Positions 52,224-60,269 of a stretch of DNA of 64,000 bases are shown here, piece after piece; the first letter of the stretch is position 1; every line of letters begins with the position of its first letter. The DNA comes from DSSB01 sp046346845 (GTDB lineage: Bacteria; UBA10199; DSSB01). Location of the stretch: NCBI GenBank assembly GCA_046346845.1, contig JAXMHH010000005.1, positions 313,706 to 377,705 on the forward strand, read 5' to 3'. Made by a program: the position numbers and the translations under genes. Under the pieces are notes generated by a model that was not told the origin of the DNA, did no database searches, and saw only the letters and a list, made by a program, of their open reading frames with translations.

Positions 52224-53459
52224 ATGCCCATCGCCAAACGCTCCAAGCTGGCCCTAGTGCTGTCCGGCGGAGGCGCCCGCGGCGCCTACGAGGCCGGGGT
52301 GCTGCACTACCTCCGCACCATGCTTCCGCCCGCGCAACGCAACCGTCGCTTCGACGTCCACAGCGGGGCGAGCGTGGGGGCGATCAATACCTGCTTCCTG
52401 GTGGCCACCGCCCACGACCACGAGCTGCAGGCCCAGGAGATGCGCCGACTCTGGGAGAACGTCCGCGACGAGAACATCTACCGCACCAACCTCAAGGCGC
52501 TGCTCTCCTTCCTGACCAAGAGCAGCGCGAGCGTGTTGTGGAAATTCATCACTCGCCTGGGCAAGGACTCGCCGCATTTCCCCGGCTTCCTCGACACCGA
52601 GCCCTTCCTGCCCTTCATCACCAATCTCTTCCCCTGGAAGATGATCACCAAGAACATCAAGTCGGGCTTGGTCCAGGGGCTGGCGATCGTGGCGACCAAT
52701 GTCTTCACCGGGCGCATGGAGCTCTTCGTCCAAAAGCATCCCGAGTGCGAGTACAACGGAGAGCATGTGGTCAACTACGTGAAGATCCGTCCCGAGCACG
52801 CCCGGGCCTCGGCCGCGATCCCGGTGATCTTCCCGACGGTGCTGATCAACGGCATCGCCTACACCGACGGCGGGCTGCGCCTGAACACCCCGCTCTCCCC
52901 CGCGATCCACTTGGGCGCGGACAAGATCCTGGTGATCGGCCTCAACCACCGCGCGCAACCGGGCGAGGCGCTCCCGATGAGCGGCGAGCAGGGCAAGCAG
53001 GCCGCGCTCGGGCAGGTCCTGGGCCGCGTCATGAACTCGGTGTTCCTGGACAAGATCCAGTACGACATCGAGCAGCTCAACCGCATCAACAAGATCGTGG
53101 AATGGTCGGAAGCCCTTTACGGCAAGAACTACCTCGCCGACTTGAACAAGATGCTGGCGCGAAAGAACATCAAGGGCGACGTCGCCGACCGCGGCCTCAA
53201 GAAAATCCAGGCTCTGCGCATTCGGCCCTCGCAGGACATCGGCGAGCTGTTCCGCCACTCCTTCAAGACCAAGGACCGCAAGCACCTCTCGACCTTCGAG
53301 AAGTTCCTGATCCGTTTCCTCGACGTCGACCCCGAGAGCGGGGTGGATTTCCTCTCTTATATCAGCTTCACTCCCGATTACCTGAGCCACCTGCTCGACC
53401 TGGGCTTCCAGGACGCCAAGCGTCATCATAATCAGTTGAAGGAATTCATGGAGGAATAG
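52224..53459 (+). CDS. Patatin-like phospholipase
   Basis: 411 residues. The oxyanion motif LVLSGGGARGAYEAGVL, the lipase motif SGASVGAIN (nucleophile Ser50) and the catalytic Asp in YTDGGLR (Asp215) are all intact, so it should be an active acyl hydrolase releasing fatty acids from lipids. The C-terminal 150 residues are a helical extension (IQYDIEQLNRINKIVEWSEA) beyond the usual patatin core. No signal peptide. It is followed after 26 bp by glnB. Confidence 0.92.
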   Translation: MPIAKRSKLALVLSGGGARGAYEAGVLHYLRTMLPPAQRNRRFDVHSGASVGAINTCFLVATAHDHELQAQEMRRLWENVRDENIYRTNLKALLSFLTKSSASVLWKFITRLGKDSPHFPGFLDTEPFLPFITNLFPWKMITKNIKSGLVQGLAIVATNVFTGRMELFVQKHPECEYNGEHVVNYVKIRPEHARASAAIPVIFPTVLINGIAYTDGGLRLNTPLSPAIHLGADKILVIGLNHRAQPGEALPMSGEQGKQAALGQVLGRVMNSVFLDKIQYDIEQLNRINKIVEWSEALYGKNYLADLNKMLARKNIKGDVADRGLKKIQALRIRPSQDIGELFRHSFKTKDRKHLSTFEKFLIRFLDVDPESGVDFLSYISFTPDYLSHLLDLGFQDAKRHHNQLKEFMEE

Positions 53460-53485
53460 TATAAAGAAGGCGGCAGGAGGTCCCC

Positions 53486-53824
53486 ATGAAAAAAGTCGAA
53501 GCCATCATCAAACCCTTCAAACTCGATGCCGTCAAAGAGGCGCTGCAGGCCTCCGGCGTCATGGGACTCACCGTGACCGAGGTCAAGGGCTTCGGCCGGC
53601 AGAAGGGCCACACCGAGCTCTACCGCGGGGCCGAATACGTCGTCGATTTTCTGCCGAAGCTGAAATTGGAAGTGGTCATCAACGACGCCGACCTGCCCAA
53701 GGTGGTCGAGGCCATCGAAAAATCCGCCAAGACCGGCCAGATCGGCGACGGCAAGATCTTCGTCTCCAGCATGGAGCAGGTCGTCCGCATCCGCACCGGC
53801 GAGACGGGCTCCAACGCAATATAA
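53486..53824 (+). CDS. glnB: Nitrogen regulatory PII protein
   Basis: 112 residues, the normal PII length. The T-loop has Tyr51 (YRGAEYVVDFLPK), the site of uridylylation, and the C-terminal motif TGQIGDGKIFVSSMEQVVRI is intact. PII senses ATP/ADP and 2-oxoglutarate and adjusts nitrogen uptake and assimilation. AGGAGG precedes the ATG. No amtB or glnA lies beside it, so target proteins cannot be named from context. With five sigma-54 promoters in the window, a nitrogen link is tempting, but glnB itself has none visible. Confidence 0.95.
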   Translation: MKKVEAIIKPFKLDAVKEALQASGVMGLTVTEVKGFGRQKGHTELYRGAEYVVDFLPKLKLEVVINDADLPKVVEAIEKSAKTGQIGDGKIFVSSMEQVVRIRTGETGSNAI

Positions 53825-53831
53825 ATTATCG

Positions 53832-54074
53832 TTAATGCGGCTCGGGAACCCAGCGGATCTCGATGTCCTCGCGGCCCCCCATGGCGCTGCGCAGGGCCTG
53901 GATCATCTGGGGATCGGCGCCCTCTTCCTCGAGGTAATCCAGGGTATCCCGGCTTAGGTAATAGTCCGTGTCTTCCTCGGACTCCTCCTCCAAGTGATCC
54001 ATTAAAAATCGAAACTGGTCTTCGGTGAGCTCGGCTACCAGTTGTTCGCGATCTTTCTCGTAGAGCTTGACCAT
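53832..54074 (-). CDS. Small conserved acidic protein
   Basis: 80 residues (MVKLYEKDREQLVAELTEDQ, DTDYYLSRDTLDYLEEEGAD), highly acidic with no signal peptide. I set the start at ATG 54074 because GGAGGA lies just upstream; a longer frame exists but lacks a site and reads as junk. I recall similar small proteins in deltaproteobacteria carrying an unhelpful glycolipid-synthase label; no catalytic motif supports such a name. Convergent with glnB at 8 bp. Function unknown. Confidence 0.75.
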   Translation of the reverse strand: MVKLYEKDREQLVAELTEDQFRFLMDHLEEESEEDTDYYLSRDTLDYLEEEGADPQMIQALRSAMGGREDIEIRWVPEPH

Positions 54075-54176
54075 GGCAGTCCTCCTCTCTGATTCCGGAA
54101 TTTTAAGCGGAAAGGATGGGGCCCGGGAAGCGGAAAACGCAAAAATCGAAGGGCTGGCCCCGATCCCAGGCCTTCG

Positions 54177-54209
54177 AAAAAAAGGAGACCCGCAAGGGCG
54201 CGGGTCTCC
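54177..54209 (-). terminator. Rho-independent terminator after the lipoprotein gene at 54254
   Basis: A perfect 10-bp stem GGAGACCCGC / GCGGGTCTCC with a 6-nt loop (54184-54209) is bordered on the left by seven A residues (54177-54183), that is a T-run in the leftward transcript. It lies 45 bp beyond the stop of the lipoprotein gene at 54254-55039. Confidence 0.9.
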
Positions 54210-54253
54210 GCCACGGCCATCGAGATTGGAAATGGCCGCCCATGTTGACCGAA

Positions 54254-55039
54254 TCAATGCTCGTCCAAATGCTGGCCGATCGCGTCTTGCAGGTTGGCGA
54301 GCACCCGCTCCCGCTGCTGGTCCTCGCTTTGGTTCTTGAAGTCGACGCCGCGGACCAGCAGGTCGTACTTCGTCTCGAAGTGGGCCTCGGCCGCGGTCTC
54401 CCCCTCGTGGAAATGCAGGGGATGGGCGACGAGCTCGCCGTTTTCCCTGGCGTGAAAGAGGCCCGAGACCGTCACCGAATCGGTGGTATCGATGTGGAAG
54501 TTCCCGCTATCGACGCCCTTCGTCCAAGTGCCCGCCAAATGAAAGCTCTCGGGGAAGGTCGAGGCCGCGCCGTGGTCCTCACCCGCGTGGTTCTTGAGCG
54601 CCGCGCCACTCGCGCTGCCCGGCGCGAGGGTCAGCTCGTAGGAGCAATAGGCGGCCAGCGGGATCTCGTGCGAAGCCAGGACGTGGGTGAGGAGATCCTC
54701 GCCCAAGAGGTCCTCACTGGCATCGATGTCCAACTCTTGGTCCAAGCCACCCTCGCAGTCGGGATCGTCCCCGCTCGAGATCAGCTTGAGGGAATGCCAA
54801 TTGAGCTTGGCCGCCTCGAAATCGACGGTATAGCCGAGGTCGTTCGTGAGAGTCTTGCCCCCGTCGGGGTCGATGCTGAGGCCGCTGCCGTCCTCCAAGT
54901 GGTGGACCATGGCGATGTCCAGCTCGCCGAGCCCCGCCGAGCCGGAGGGGTTGGTGGTGTCGATGAGGCTGTTGCCGCTGCAGGCGGCAAACAGCACCGC
55001 CGCCGCTAGGGAATAGGAAAGAAGTTTCAGGGTATTCAT
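54254..55039 (-). CDS. Asp/His-rich lipoprotein, possible metal-related
   Basis: 261 residues from ATG 55039 (GGAG upstream). A lipobox (LFAAC) precedes a domain with many Asp/His (MVHHLEDGSGLSIDPDGGKT, HPLHFHEGETAAEAHFETKY). It looks like an MbnP-type or other metal-binding periplasmic lipoprotein, but I cannot name the family. It is 10 bp after the outer-membrane gene at 55050 in the same direction, so the two are probably one transcript with a terminator at 54177-54209. Confidence 0.65.
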   Translation of the reverse strand: MNTLKLLSYSLAAAVLFAACSGNSLIDTTNPSGSAGLGELDIAMVHHLEDGSGLSIDPDGGKTLTNDLGYTVDFEAAKLNWHSLKLISSGDDPDCEGGLDQELDIDASEDLLGEDLLTHVLASHEIPLAAYCSYELTLAPGSASGAALKNHAGEDHGAASTFPESFHLAGTWTKGVDSGNFHIDTTDSVTVSGLFHARENGELVAHPLHFHEGETAAEAHFETKYDLLVRGVDFKNQSEDQQRERVLANLQDAIGQHLDEH

Positions 55040-55049
55040 AGGTTCTCCG

Positions 55050-55898
55050 CTAAAAGAAATAATCCACGTTGAAGTTGAACCCCGCATGCACATCGCTGAG
55101 CAGCGAGGTCGAGGTCTTGGCCAGGGCCACGCCGGATTTGACCCCCAAGGTATCGAGCACCGAGACCTTCGCGCCGAGGGTCGTGATCAGATGCTCGTTG
55201 AGGTAGAGGATGAGGCCCGGCGTGAGATAGGCCTTGGTGGAGCCGCTGCGGAACACGTCGTCCCGGATGCTGGTCGATCCCTGGAAGGCCACGAAGAGGT
55301 GAAGGGGGATCTCCCCCTTCACCAAGGGGATGTTGAAGCCAAGGTTGAAGTCGAAGGTCGGGCTGGCCTCGTCCGCCGCGGCCACGGTGCTGCCCAAGGT
55401 GGTATAAAAATCCACCGGCCCGAGGCCCAACGTGTAGTTGAGGTAGGGCGAGAACAGCACCGTCCCCGCCCCCAGCCCCTTGGGTTCATCTCCCGTCGGA
55501 AAGGAGGTCCCCATGCCCAGCGACAGGTTCATCCGACGCTCCGGCTTGGCCCACAGCAATCCCTTGAAGCTTAAGGCCAGGTCCCCGATCGAATCGGAGC
55601 TCGGCAAAAACTTCTCCCGAATCGAGAGAAAGGGGATACGCATCCCCAGGCTGAAGCGACGGGTAAGGGCGTATTCCCCCGCGAGCTGGTAGCGCAGGAC
55701 CTCTCCCAGCGAATCGTCCAGGGAATCGACGGCGAAGGTAAAGGACAAGAAGGTCCTCGGCGGACGCGACGCGGTGGAGAAGGGGTTGTAAAATCCCGCT
55801 GCTCCGCCGCCGTGTCCCGATACGTGGTGCGCCCCAGCATTCCGCGCACCCGCCAGCAGGCAGGACGCGGCGCAGGCCAGCGCCAAAAGGCAACGCAT
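55050..55898 (-). CDS. Outer-membrane beta-barrel protein (transporter-like)
   Basis: 282 residues. A signal peptide (LLALACAASCLLAGARNAGA) and a short His-rich start (HHVSGHGGG) precede alternating hydrophobic strands (RFSLGMRIPFLSIREKFL, MNLSLGMGTSFPTGDEPKGL) and a final aromatic-ending strand (NFNVDYFF). It is an outer-membrane channel-like barrel; the group is often found near metal or aromatic-compound genes, and the His-rich neighbours on both sides favour metal here (inference). Confidence 0.75.
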   Translation of the reverse strand: MRCLLALACAASCLLAGARNAGAHHVSGHGGGAAGFYNPFSTASRPPRTFLSFTFAVDSLDDSLGEVLRYQLAGEYALTRRFSLGMRIPFLSIREKFLPSSDSIGDLALSFKGLLWAKPERRMNLSLGMGTSFPTGDEPKGLGAGTVLFSPYLNYTLGLGPVDFYTTLGSTVAAADEASPTFDFNLGFNIPLVKGEIPLHLFVAFQGSTSIRDDVFRSGSTKAYLTPGLILYLNEHLITTLGAKVSVLDTLGVKSGVALAKTSTSLLSDVHAGFNFNVDYFF

Positions 55899-55977
55899 AA
55901 AGGCTCCTGTTCAGGGCGTTCCGCGCCGACGGCGCGGAGGCCCAAAAAGATTATTCAGGTAAGGAAGTTGGTAAGGA

Positions 55978-56100
55978 GGCGGTTGAAAAACTCGATGCGA
56001 ATCGGCCAAAATCCGCCGCCAAAAAAATCCAAAGGATTTTGGGGACTGCCCCTTTGGCATCGACGGATGGGCCCGGCCGACAAGGTTTTTCAACGGCCGC
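55978..56100. mobile_element. 123-bp MITE-like inverted-repeat element
   Basis: The ends are imperfect inverted repeats: GGCGGTTGAAAAAC with CGGCC on the left (55978-56007), and the right end (56075-56100) reads in reverse as GCGGCCGTTGAAAAAC with CGGCC. The middle holds AAAATCC/GGATTTT and GGGACTGCCCC-type complementary pairs. It has no coding capacity and abuts the stop codon of the gene at 56101. Related end sequences occur alone at 31419 (GGCTGTTGAAAT) and 35840 (GGCTGCTGAAAAAAC). Confidence 0.45.
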
Positions 56101-56547
56101 TTAGGCCTTGGGAGGTGGAACTTCGAGGCGGGCGATCCCCTCGGCGTGATGGAGGGGGGCCTCGATCGCGAAACTCATGCGTTCGGGGTGGACGACCTGC
56201 GGTTGAACTTGAGGAAGAAAGGGATCCCCGCGAAAGTCAAGGACCTCCCGCCGCTTCTGCTGCGAGCAATCCGGATTGACCCAAACCGTCGCCGTCTCGT
56301 CGTCGCCTTGGACGAACTGGCCATGATGTCCGAAATGGCCCGCATGACCCATGGCCGCAGGGCCATGGCCCGGCGCGTGGTGATGTTTCTTGAGGTCGCA
56401 ACCGTGGATACACTTGCGACCGGAGAGATTGCAGCCGCATTCGGCGTGCTGGTCTAGGGTTAGGGCATAGGAATAAGGATAGGCCTGTCCAAAACTGACT
56501 AGGGCAAAAAACCAGGCAACCAAGAGTTTTTTCCGGAACAGGCCCAT
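56101..56547 (-). CDS. His/Cys-rich exported protein, candidate metal binder
   Basis: 148 residues with a signal peptide (LLVAWFFALVSFGQAYPYSY). Then come HAECGCNLSGRKCIHGCDLK, which holds four Cys and His pairs, and a His-rich tract (KKHHHAPGHGPAAMGHAGHF), an arrangement that suits copper or another soft metal. The C-terminus has a Cys in WVNPDCSQQ. I know no named family. It is in line with the barrel and lipoprotein genes downstream. Confidence 0.65.
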   Translation of the reverse strand: MGLFRKKLLVAWFFALVSFGQAYPYSYALTLDQHAECGCNLSGRKCIHGCDLKKHHHAPGHGPAAMGHAGHFGHHGQFVQGDDETATVWVNPDCSQQKRREVLDFRGDPFLPQVQPQVVHPERMSFAIEAPLHHAEGIARLEVPPPKA

Positions 56548-56601
56548 GCCTTGGGGCGGTTAGCGGACGGCCCCAGAGATGTCAAGGAGGCAAACTCCAG
56601 C

Positions 56602-57246
56602 CTAGGCCTTGCGCACCACCAGCATCACCACGTCTTCCCCCGCCTCGATCAGCTGGATCTGGTAGCCGAAGAGCTCGACCTTGACGGGGCTGGTGGGCTT
56701 GCGGTGGTTCTTGGAGGTGAGGATGATCTCGTTCTCTTCCCCGCCCTGGCTGACCTTGAGGCGCATCCCCACCTCGCCCTCCCCGCCGCAGTCATAGCCT
56801 CCCTTGCAGAGGGTATTGATGAACTCCGTGCTGCGGAGCTTGAGGGGCTTGGCAGCGTCTCTCAGCACCGCCGTCTGGTTGACGCCGAGCAGGAAGCTTT
56901 GATTGAGCTCGATATTGACCTCGTTGCTGGAGAGGTCCTTGACGGGGGCGAGGTTGCCGGTCGACCGGACACTCGTGGCGGTAAAGACGCCGGGGCCGCC
57001 GGAGCGCCCCTCGACCTCCACGCTGTCGCCTTCCTTGATGTCTTGGAAGGTCGCCTTCCCCTGGACGGTGCTGAAACGGGTGCCGCCGGTGATGTAGACC
57101 CGAGTGACGGGCGGGACATCGAGACCGAAGCTATGGCTGCCGTAATTGACGTTGCGCACGATGCCGCGCAGGGTCTCGGCACGGAGGCCGGCGGAACTCA
57201 AGCAGAAAACCAGGGCTAGCAGGACTATTTGGGGGAGTTTTCTCAT
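56602..57246 (-). CDS. Exported beta-rich protein of unknown function
   Basis: 214 residues. A signal peptide (LPQIVLLALVFCLSSAGLRA) leads to an OB-fold-like segment (LRGIVRNVNYGSHSFGLDVP, FQDIKEGDSVEVEGRSGG) as in DUF5666-style proteins, followed by a second beta domain (LKLRSTEFINTLCKGGYDCG). Likely periplasmic. No neighbour gives a function. Confidence 0.65.
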   Translation of the reverse strand: MRKLPQIVLLALVFCLSSAGLRAETLRGIVRNVNYGSHSFGLDVPPVTRVYITGGTRFSTVQGKATFQDIKEGDSVEVEGRSGGPGVFTATSVRSTGNLAPVKDLSSNEVNIELNQSFLLGVNQTAVLRDAAKPLKLRSTEFINTLCKGGYDCGGEGEVGMRLKVSQGGEENEIILTSKNHRKPTSPVKVELFGYQIQLIEAGEDVVMLVVRKA

Positions 57247-57376
57247 AGGTGGTGGATACTACTACGGCGCCGGCCATTAAAAAATCCGAAATTTTCCTTG
57301 GAGCGTACCTGGCCTTGCAGTACCTTTTGGCGCATTCGGGCTCGTGTCCAATATCCTTCACGAAGGAGGCCTCGCG

Positions 57377-58234
57377 ATGAAAGCCGTCAATTTCCTCTTT
57401 TTCATCATTTTCTTGGTCATCGGCGAGGTCGTCGCCATCGCGGTCGGCGCCGCGATCCACCCCGCCCTGGGCGGCGTCCTGGGGGTCGGCGCCTTCTTCC
57501 TCGCCCTCCTGCTCGCTATCGCCATCAAGGTGGCCTACCAGTGGGAACGGGCCGTCATCCTGCGACTCGGGAAATACTCCAGCACCAAGGGCCCGGGGCT
57601 CTTTTTCATCATGCCGATCCTCGACACCGCGATCTTCGTCGACACCCGCATCTTGACAATGGACATTCCGGCCCAGCAGGTCATCACTAAGGATAACGTC
57701 CCGGTCTCGATCAACGGCGTCGTTTACTTCAAGGTCATCAAGGTGGAAGACGCCATCGTCAAGGTCCAAAACTACCGTGTGGCCATGATGCAATACGCCC
57801 TCACCGTCCTTCGTGACATCATCGGCGAGATGACCCTCGATGAGCTGCTCTCCGAGCGCGAGCGCATCAGCCAGCAGATCGGCAAGGCGGTCGAGGCCCA
57901 AGCCGAGACTTGGGGGCTCGACGTCGACACCATCAAGCTGCAGGACATCGACATGCCGGAAGAATTGAAGAAGATGATGAGCCGCCAGGCCAGCGCCGAG
58001 CGCGAAAAGCGCGCGACGATCACAAAGGCCCTGGGCGACAAAGAGGCGGCCATCAACCTGGCCGCCGCCGCCCAAACCATGGCGGAGAGCCCCGGCGCCA
58101 TGCAACTCCGCACCCTGCAGACCATCGACGGCCTCGGGCCCACGGCCTCCAACACCGTGGTGCTGGCGGTGCCGATCGAGCTCATGCAGCTCGCCAAATA
58201 CGCCAGCGACAACCTCAAGAAGTCTTCGCAGTAG
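57377..58234 (+). CDS. SPFH-domain slipin (stomatin-like)
   Basis: 285 residues. The N-terminal hydrophobic hairpin (FLFFIIFLVIGEVVAIAVGA, VGAFFLALLLAIAIKVAY) anchors it in the membrane. The SPFH domain follows: YQWERAVILRLGKYSSTKGP, GLFFIMPILD, DNVPVSINGVVYFKV and IQDIDMPEELKKMMSRQASA-like (here KLQDIDMPEELKK). The C-terminal helix suits oligomer assembly. Slipins scaffold membrane microdomains. I start it at ATG 57377, 7 bp after AAGGAGG; a longer frame from 57344 lacks a site. No NfeD partner gene is next to it. Confidence 0.9.
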   Translation: MKAVNFLFFIIFLVIGEVVAIAVGAAIHPALGGVLGVGAFFLALLLAIAIKVAYQWERAVILRLGKYSSTKGPGLFFIMPILDTAIFVDTRILTMDIPAQQVITKDNVPVSINGVVYFKVIKVEDAIVKVQNYRVAMMQYALTVLRDIIGEMTLDELLSERERISQQIGKAVEAQAETWGLDVDTIKLQDIDMPEELKKMMSRQASAEREKRATITKALGDKEAAINLAAAAQTMAESPGAMQLRTLQTIDGLGPTASNTVVLAVPIELMQLAKYASDNLKKSSQ

Positions 58235-58238
58235 CCGC

Positions 58239-59516
58239 TTAGGGCCTCAGATCCATCCGCTGGATGCGGTCGTCGCCGAACAGCGAGACGCCGTAGAGCA
58301 GGCCGTCGGCCGGGTTTTGATGGAGGCCGGTCAGGCCTTCGAGGTGGCCGAGATGCTCGTCTTTCACCACCTGGTCGAAGACGTTCAAGGTCAAGAGGCG
58401 CACCCAACCGGCGAAGAACTCATTGTAGATCAGCTTGTTCTTGAACAAACCGTCGTACTGGTCCCCCGTATAATAGGCGGCGACCATGATGGACTCGCCG
58501 GCGTCCGGATTCGGCTCGGGGTCCTGGTCGTTGAAGGTCTCATCTCCGTGGCGGTAGCCATGGAGCGGATCCACAAAATTCGTATTGAACGGCACACAGT
58601 CCCCCTCGCAGAGCGGCCAGCCGTAGTTCTCGCCCTGGTTGTAGACGCAATTGATCTCCTCGAAGGTGTTGTTGCCGACGTCCCCCAGGAACAGGTCATC
58701 CTCGTCGTCCAGGACCATGGTGAAGGGATTGCGCAGGCCCCGGACGTAGATCGTCGGTTCGGTGGCACTGACATTCTGTCCGGCCGGCACCGTGTAATTA
58801 TTCCCCAGCCCATCGGGGACGGGGACGACGCGGTGGATCTTTCCCAGACGGTTGTCGAGCCGCTGCGCTAATTGGTCGACGGTGCTCGAGCTGGCCGAGC
58901 CTCCGCCGTCCCCCACTCCGATCAGCAAACGCCCCTCCTGGTCGAAGACCAGGCTGCCTCCGTTATGATTGCTGCCGGGGCCAGGGGATTGGGACTTGTC
59001 GAATTCGATGATGGTCAGGTCCGGGGTCAGGGAAAAGATCCCGGCCGCCGCATTGGCGGAGACCACGAAGCGCTGCACCCGATTCAGGTCGGGATTCGAG
59101 CCGGCGACCGTGTAATACAGGTAGATATAGCCGTTCGCCGCATAGCCGGGATCGGCAACGACGTTCATCAGGCCTCGCTCCGAACTATCCTGGACCGTGG
59201 TGATGGAAGCGGGAGCTCCCACCCGCTGAAAGTTTCGGTCGAGGTAATAGACGTCGCCGTTCTTGCTGACCGCGATGGACTCGCCGTTTTTCCCGGGAAG
59301 AAACTCCAAGTCGATCAAATCGAAGGCGATGGAGGCACCCACCGGCGTGAAGACGATTTGATTGGAGACGCTCCCGCCTCCTCCGTTATTGCCCCCGCCA
59401 CCATTATTGCCGCCGTTGTTGCCCCCCGGTCCCGCCGCCGGCCCGCCCGAGCCACAGCCCGCGAATAAACCAAAGGCCACCAGACAAGCGGCCAGGGATT
59501 TCCAAAAATTGCGCAT
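58239..59516 (-). CDS. PQQ-dependent sugar dehydrogenase-like beta-propeller lipoprotein
   Basis: 425 residues. A lipobox (LFAGC) and a Gly/Asn-rich linker precede a six-bladed propeller of the glucose/sorbosone dehydrogenase (GDH-B) family: VVADPGYAANGYIYLYYTVA, HNGGSLVFDQEGRLLIGVGD, RGLRNPFTMVLDDEDDLFLG and YGWPLCEGDC. Family members oxidise sugars in the periplasm with PQQ and calcium, yet many homologues lack activity. It probably sits on the outer membrane. No PQQ biosynthesis genes are in the window. Confidence 0.85.
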   Translation of the reverse strand: MRNFWKSLAACLVAFGLFAGCGSGGPAAGPGGNNGGNNGGGGNNGGGGSVSNQIVFTPVGASIAFDLIDLEFLPGKNGESIAVSKNGDVYYLDRNFQRVGAPASITTVQDSSERGLMNVVADPGYAANGYIYLYYTVAGSNPDLNRVQRFVVSANAAAGIFSLTPDLTIIEFDKSQSPGPGSNHNGGSLVFDQEGRLLIGVGDGGGSASSSTVDQLAQRLDNRLGKIHRVVPVPDGLGNNYTVPAGQNVSATEPTIYVRGLRNPFTMVLDDEDDLFLGDVGNNTFEEINCVYNQGENYGWPLCEGDCVPFNTNFVDPLHGYRHGDETFNDQDPEPNPDAGESIMVAAYYTGDQYDGLFKNKLIYNEFFAGWVRLLTLNVFDQVVKDEHLGHLEGLTGLHQNPADGLLYGVSLFGDDRIQRMDLRP

Positions 59517-59537
59517 AAGTACCTCGTTATTAAAAAA

Positions 59538-60254
59538 TCATACCGATTCCAGCAGCGAAACAAAGCCCCGCGCCGCCAGCTCGGCACAACGATTCAAAAT
59601 AGGGAAATGCCGCGCGGTCAAGGTGTCGCTGTCCCGCCACCGCCCTTCCAGGCCCGCGGCGGCGATCTCGTCCCGGCCCTCCCGATACCAATCCGCGATC
59701 ATCTCCGGACTCATCTCGGCATGGAATTGGAATCCATAGGCGCGCTCGCCGTAGCGGAAGGCCTGGTTGAGATAGAGTTCGGAGGAGGCGAGCAATTTCG
59801 CCCCGGCCGGCAGGTCGAAGGTCTCCCCATGCCATTGGAACATCTCAAGGCGCGGTGGAAAGCCGCCCAGCAGGGCGTCGCCCTGCGCCTCCGGACGGAT
59901 CCACAGGGGATACCAGCCGATTTCCTTGCGCTCCCCGCGGTAGACCCTCATCCCCAATGCTTTCGCCAAAAGCTGCGAGCCCAGGCAGACGCCGAGGAAG
60001 GGGAGATTCGCGCGCAGCGCCGCCTCGATCAGGCGCAGCTCTTCGCGGATGAAGGGGAGCCGTTCGGCGTCGTTGGCGCTCATCGGACCTCCCATCACGA
60101 CGAGGCCGCGGCAGTCCGAGTCGAGCCGCACCGAGCTCAAATCCTCCCGCCAGGAGCAAAAAGTCCGCGTCGCGACGTCCCGGGCCCGAAAGACGGCCTC
60201 GAAGGTCCCCAGCCCTTCGTGGGGGACATGTTGAAAGACGTAGAGTTTTTTCAT
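59538..60254 (-). CDS. Class I glutamine amidotransferase (GMP-synthase-type domain)
   Basis: 238 residues. The catalytic triad is intact: Cys90 in FLGVCLGSQLLA, His178 and Glu180 in GFQFHAEM. VVMGGPMSANDAERLPFI is typical of the stand-alone GuaA-like amidotransferases. They release ammonia from glutamine or cut gamma-glutamyl bonds; the partner is not evident. The gene is divergent from mutY with a 15-bp gap. Confidence 0.9.
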   Translation of the reverse strand: MKKLYVFQHVPHEGLGTFEAVFRARDVATRTFCSWREDLSSVRLDSDCRGLVVMGGPMSANDAERLPFIREELRLIEAALRANLPFLGVCLGSQLLAKALGMRVYRGERKEIGWYPLWIRPEAQGDALLGGFPPRLEMFQWHGETFDLPAGAKLLASSELYLNQAFRYGERAYGFQFHAEMSPEMIADWYREGRDEIAAAGLEGRWRDSDTLTARHFPILNRCAELAARGFVSLLESV

Positions 60255-60269
60255 AAGAAGGGAAATCCC

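Noticed and set aside
52254..53429. 391-codon minus-strand frame opposite the patatin gene
   Set aside because: It is an antisense shadow; the plus strand has all patatin motifs.
57298..57314. GG-N10-GC spacing like a sigma-54 promoter near the slipin gene
   Set aside because: The -12 part reads TGGC instead of TTGC and the -24 part is poor.
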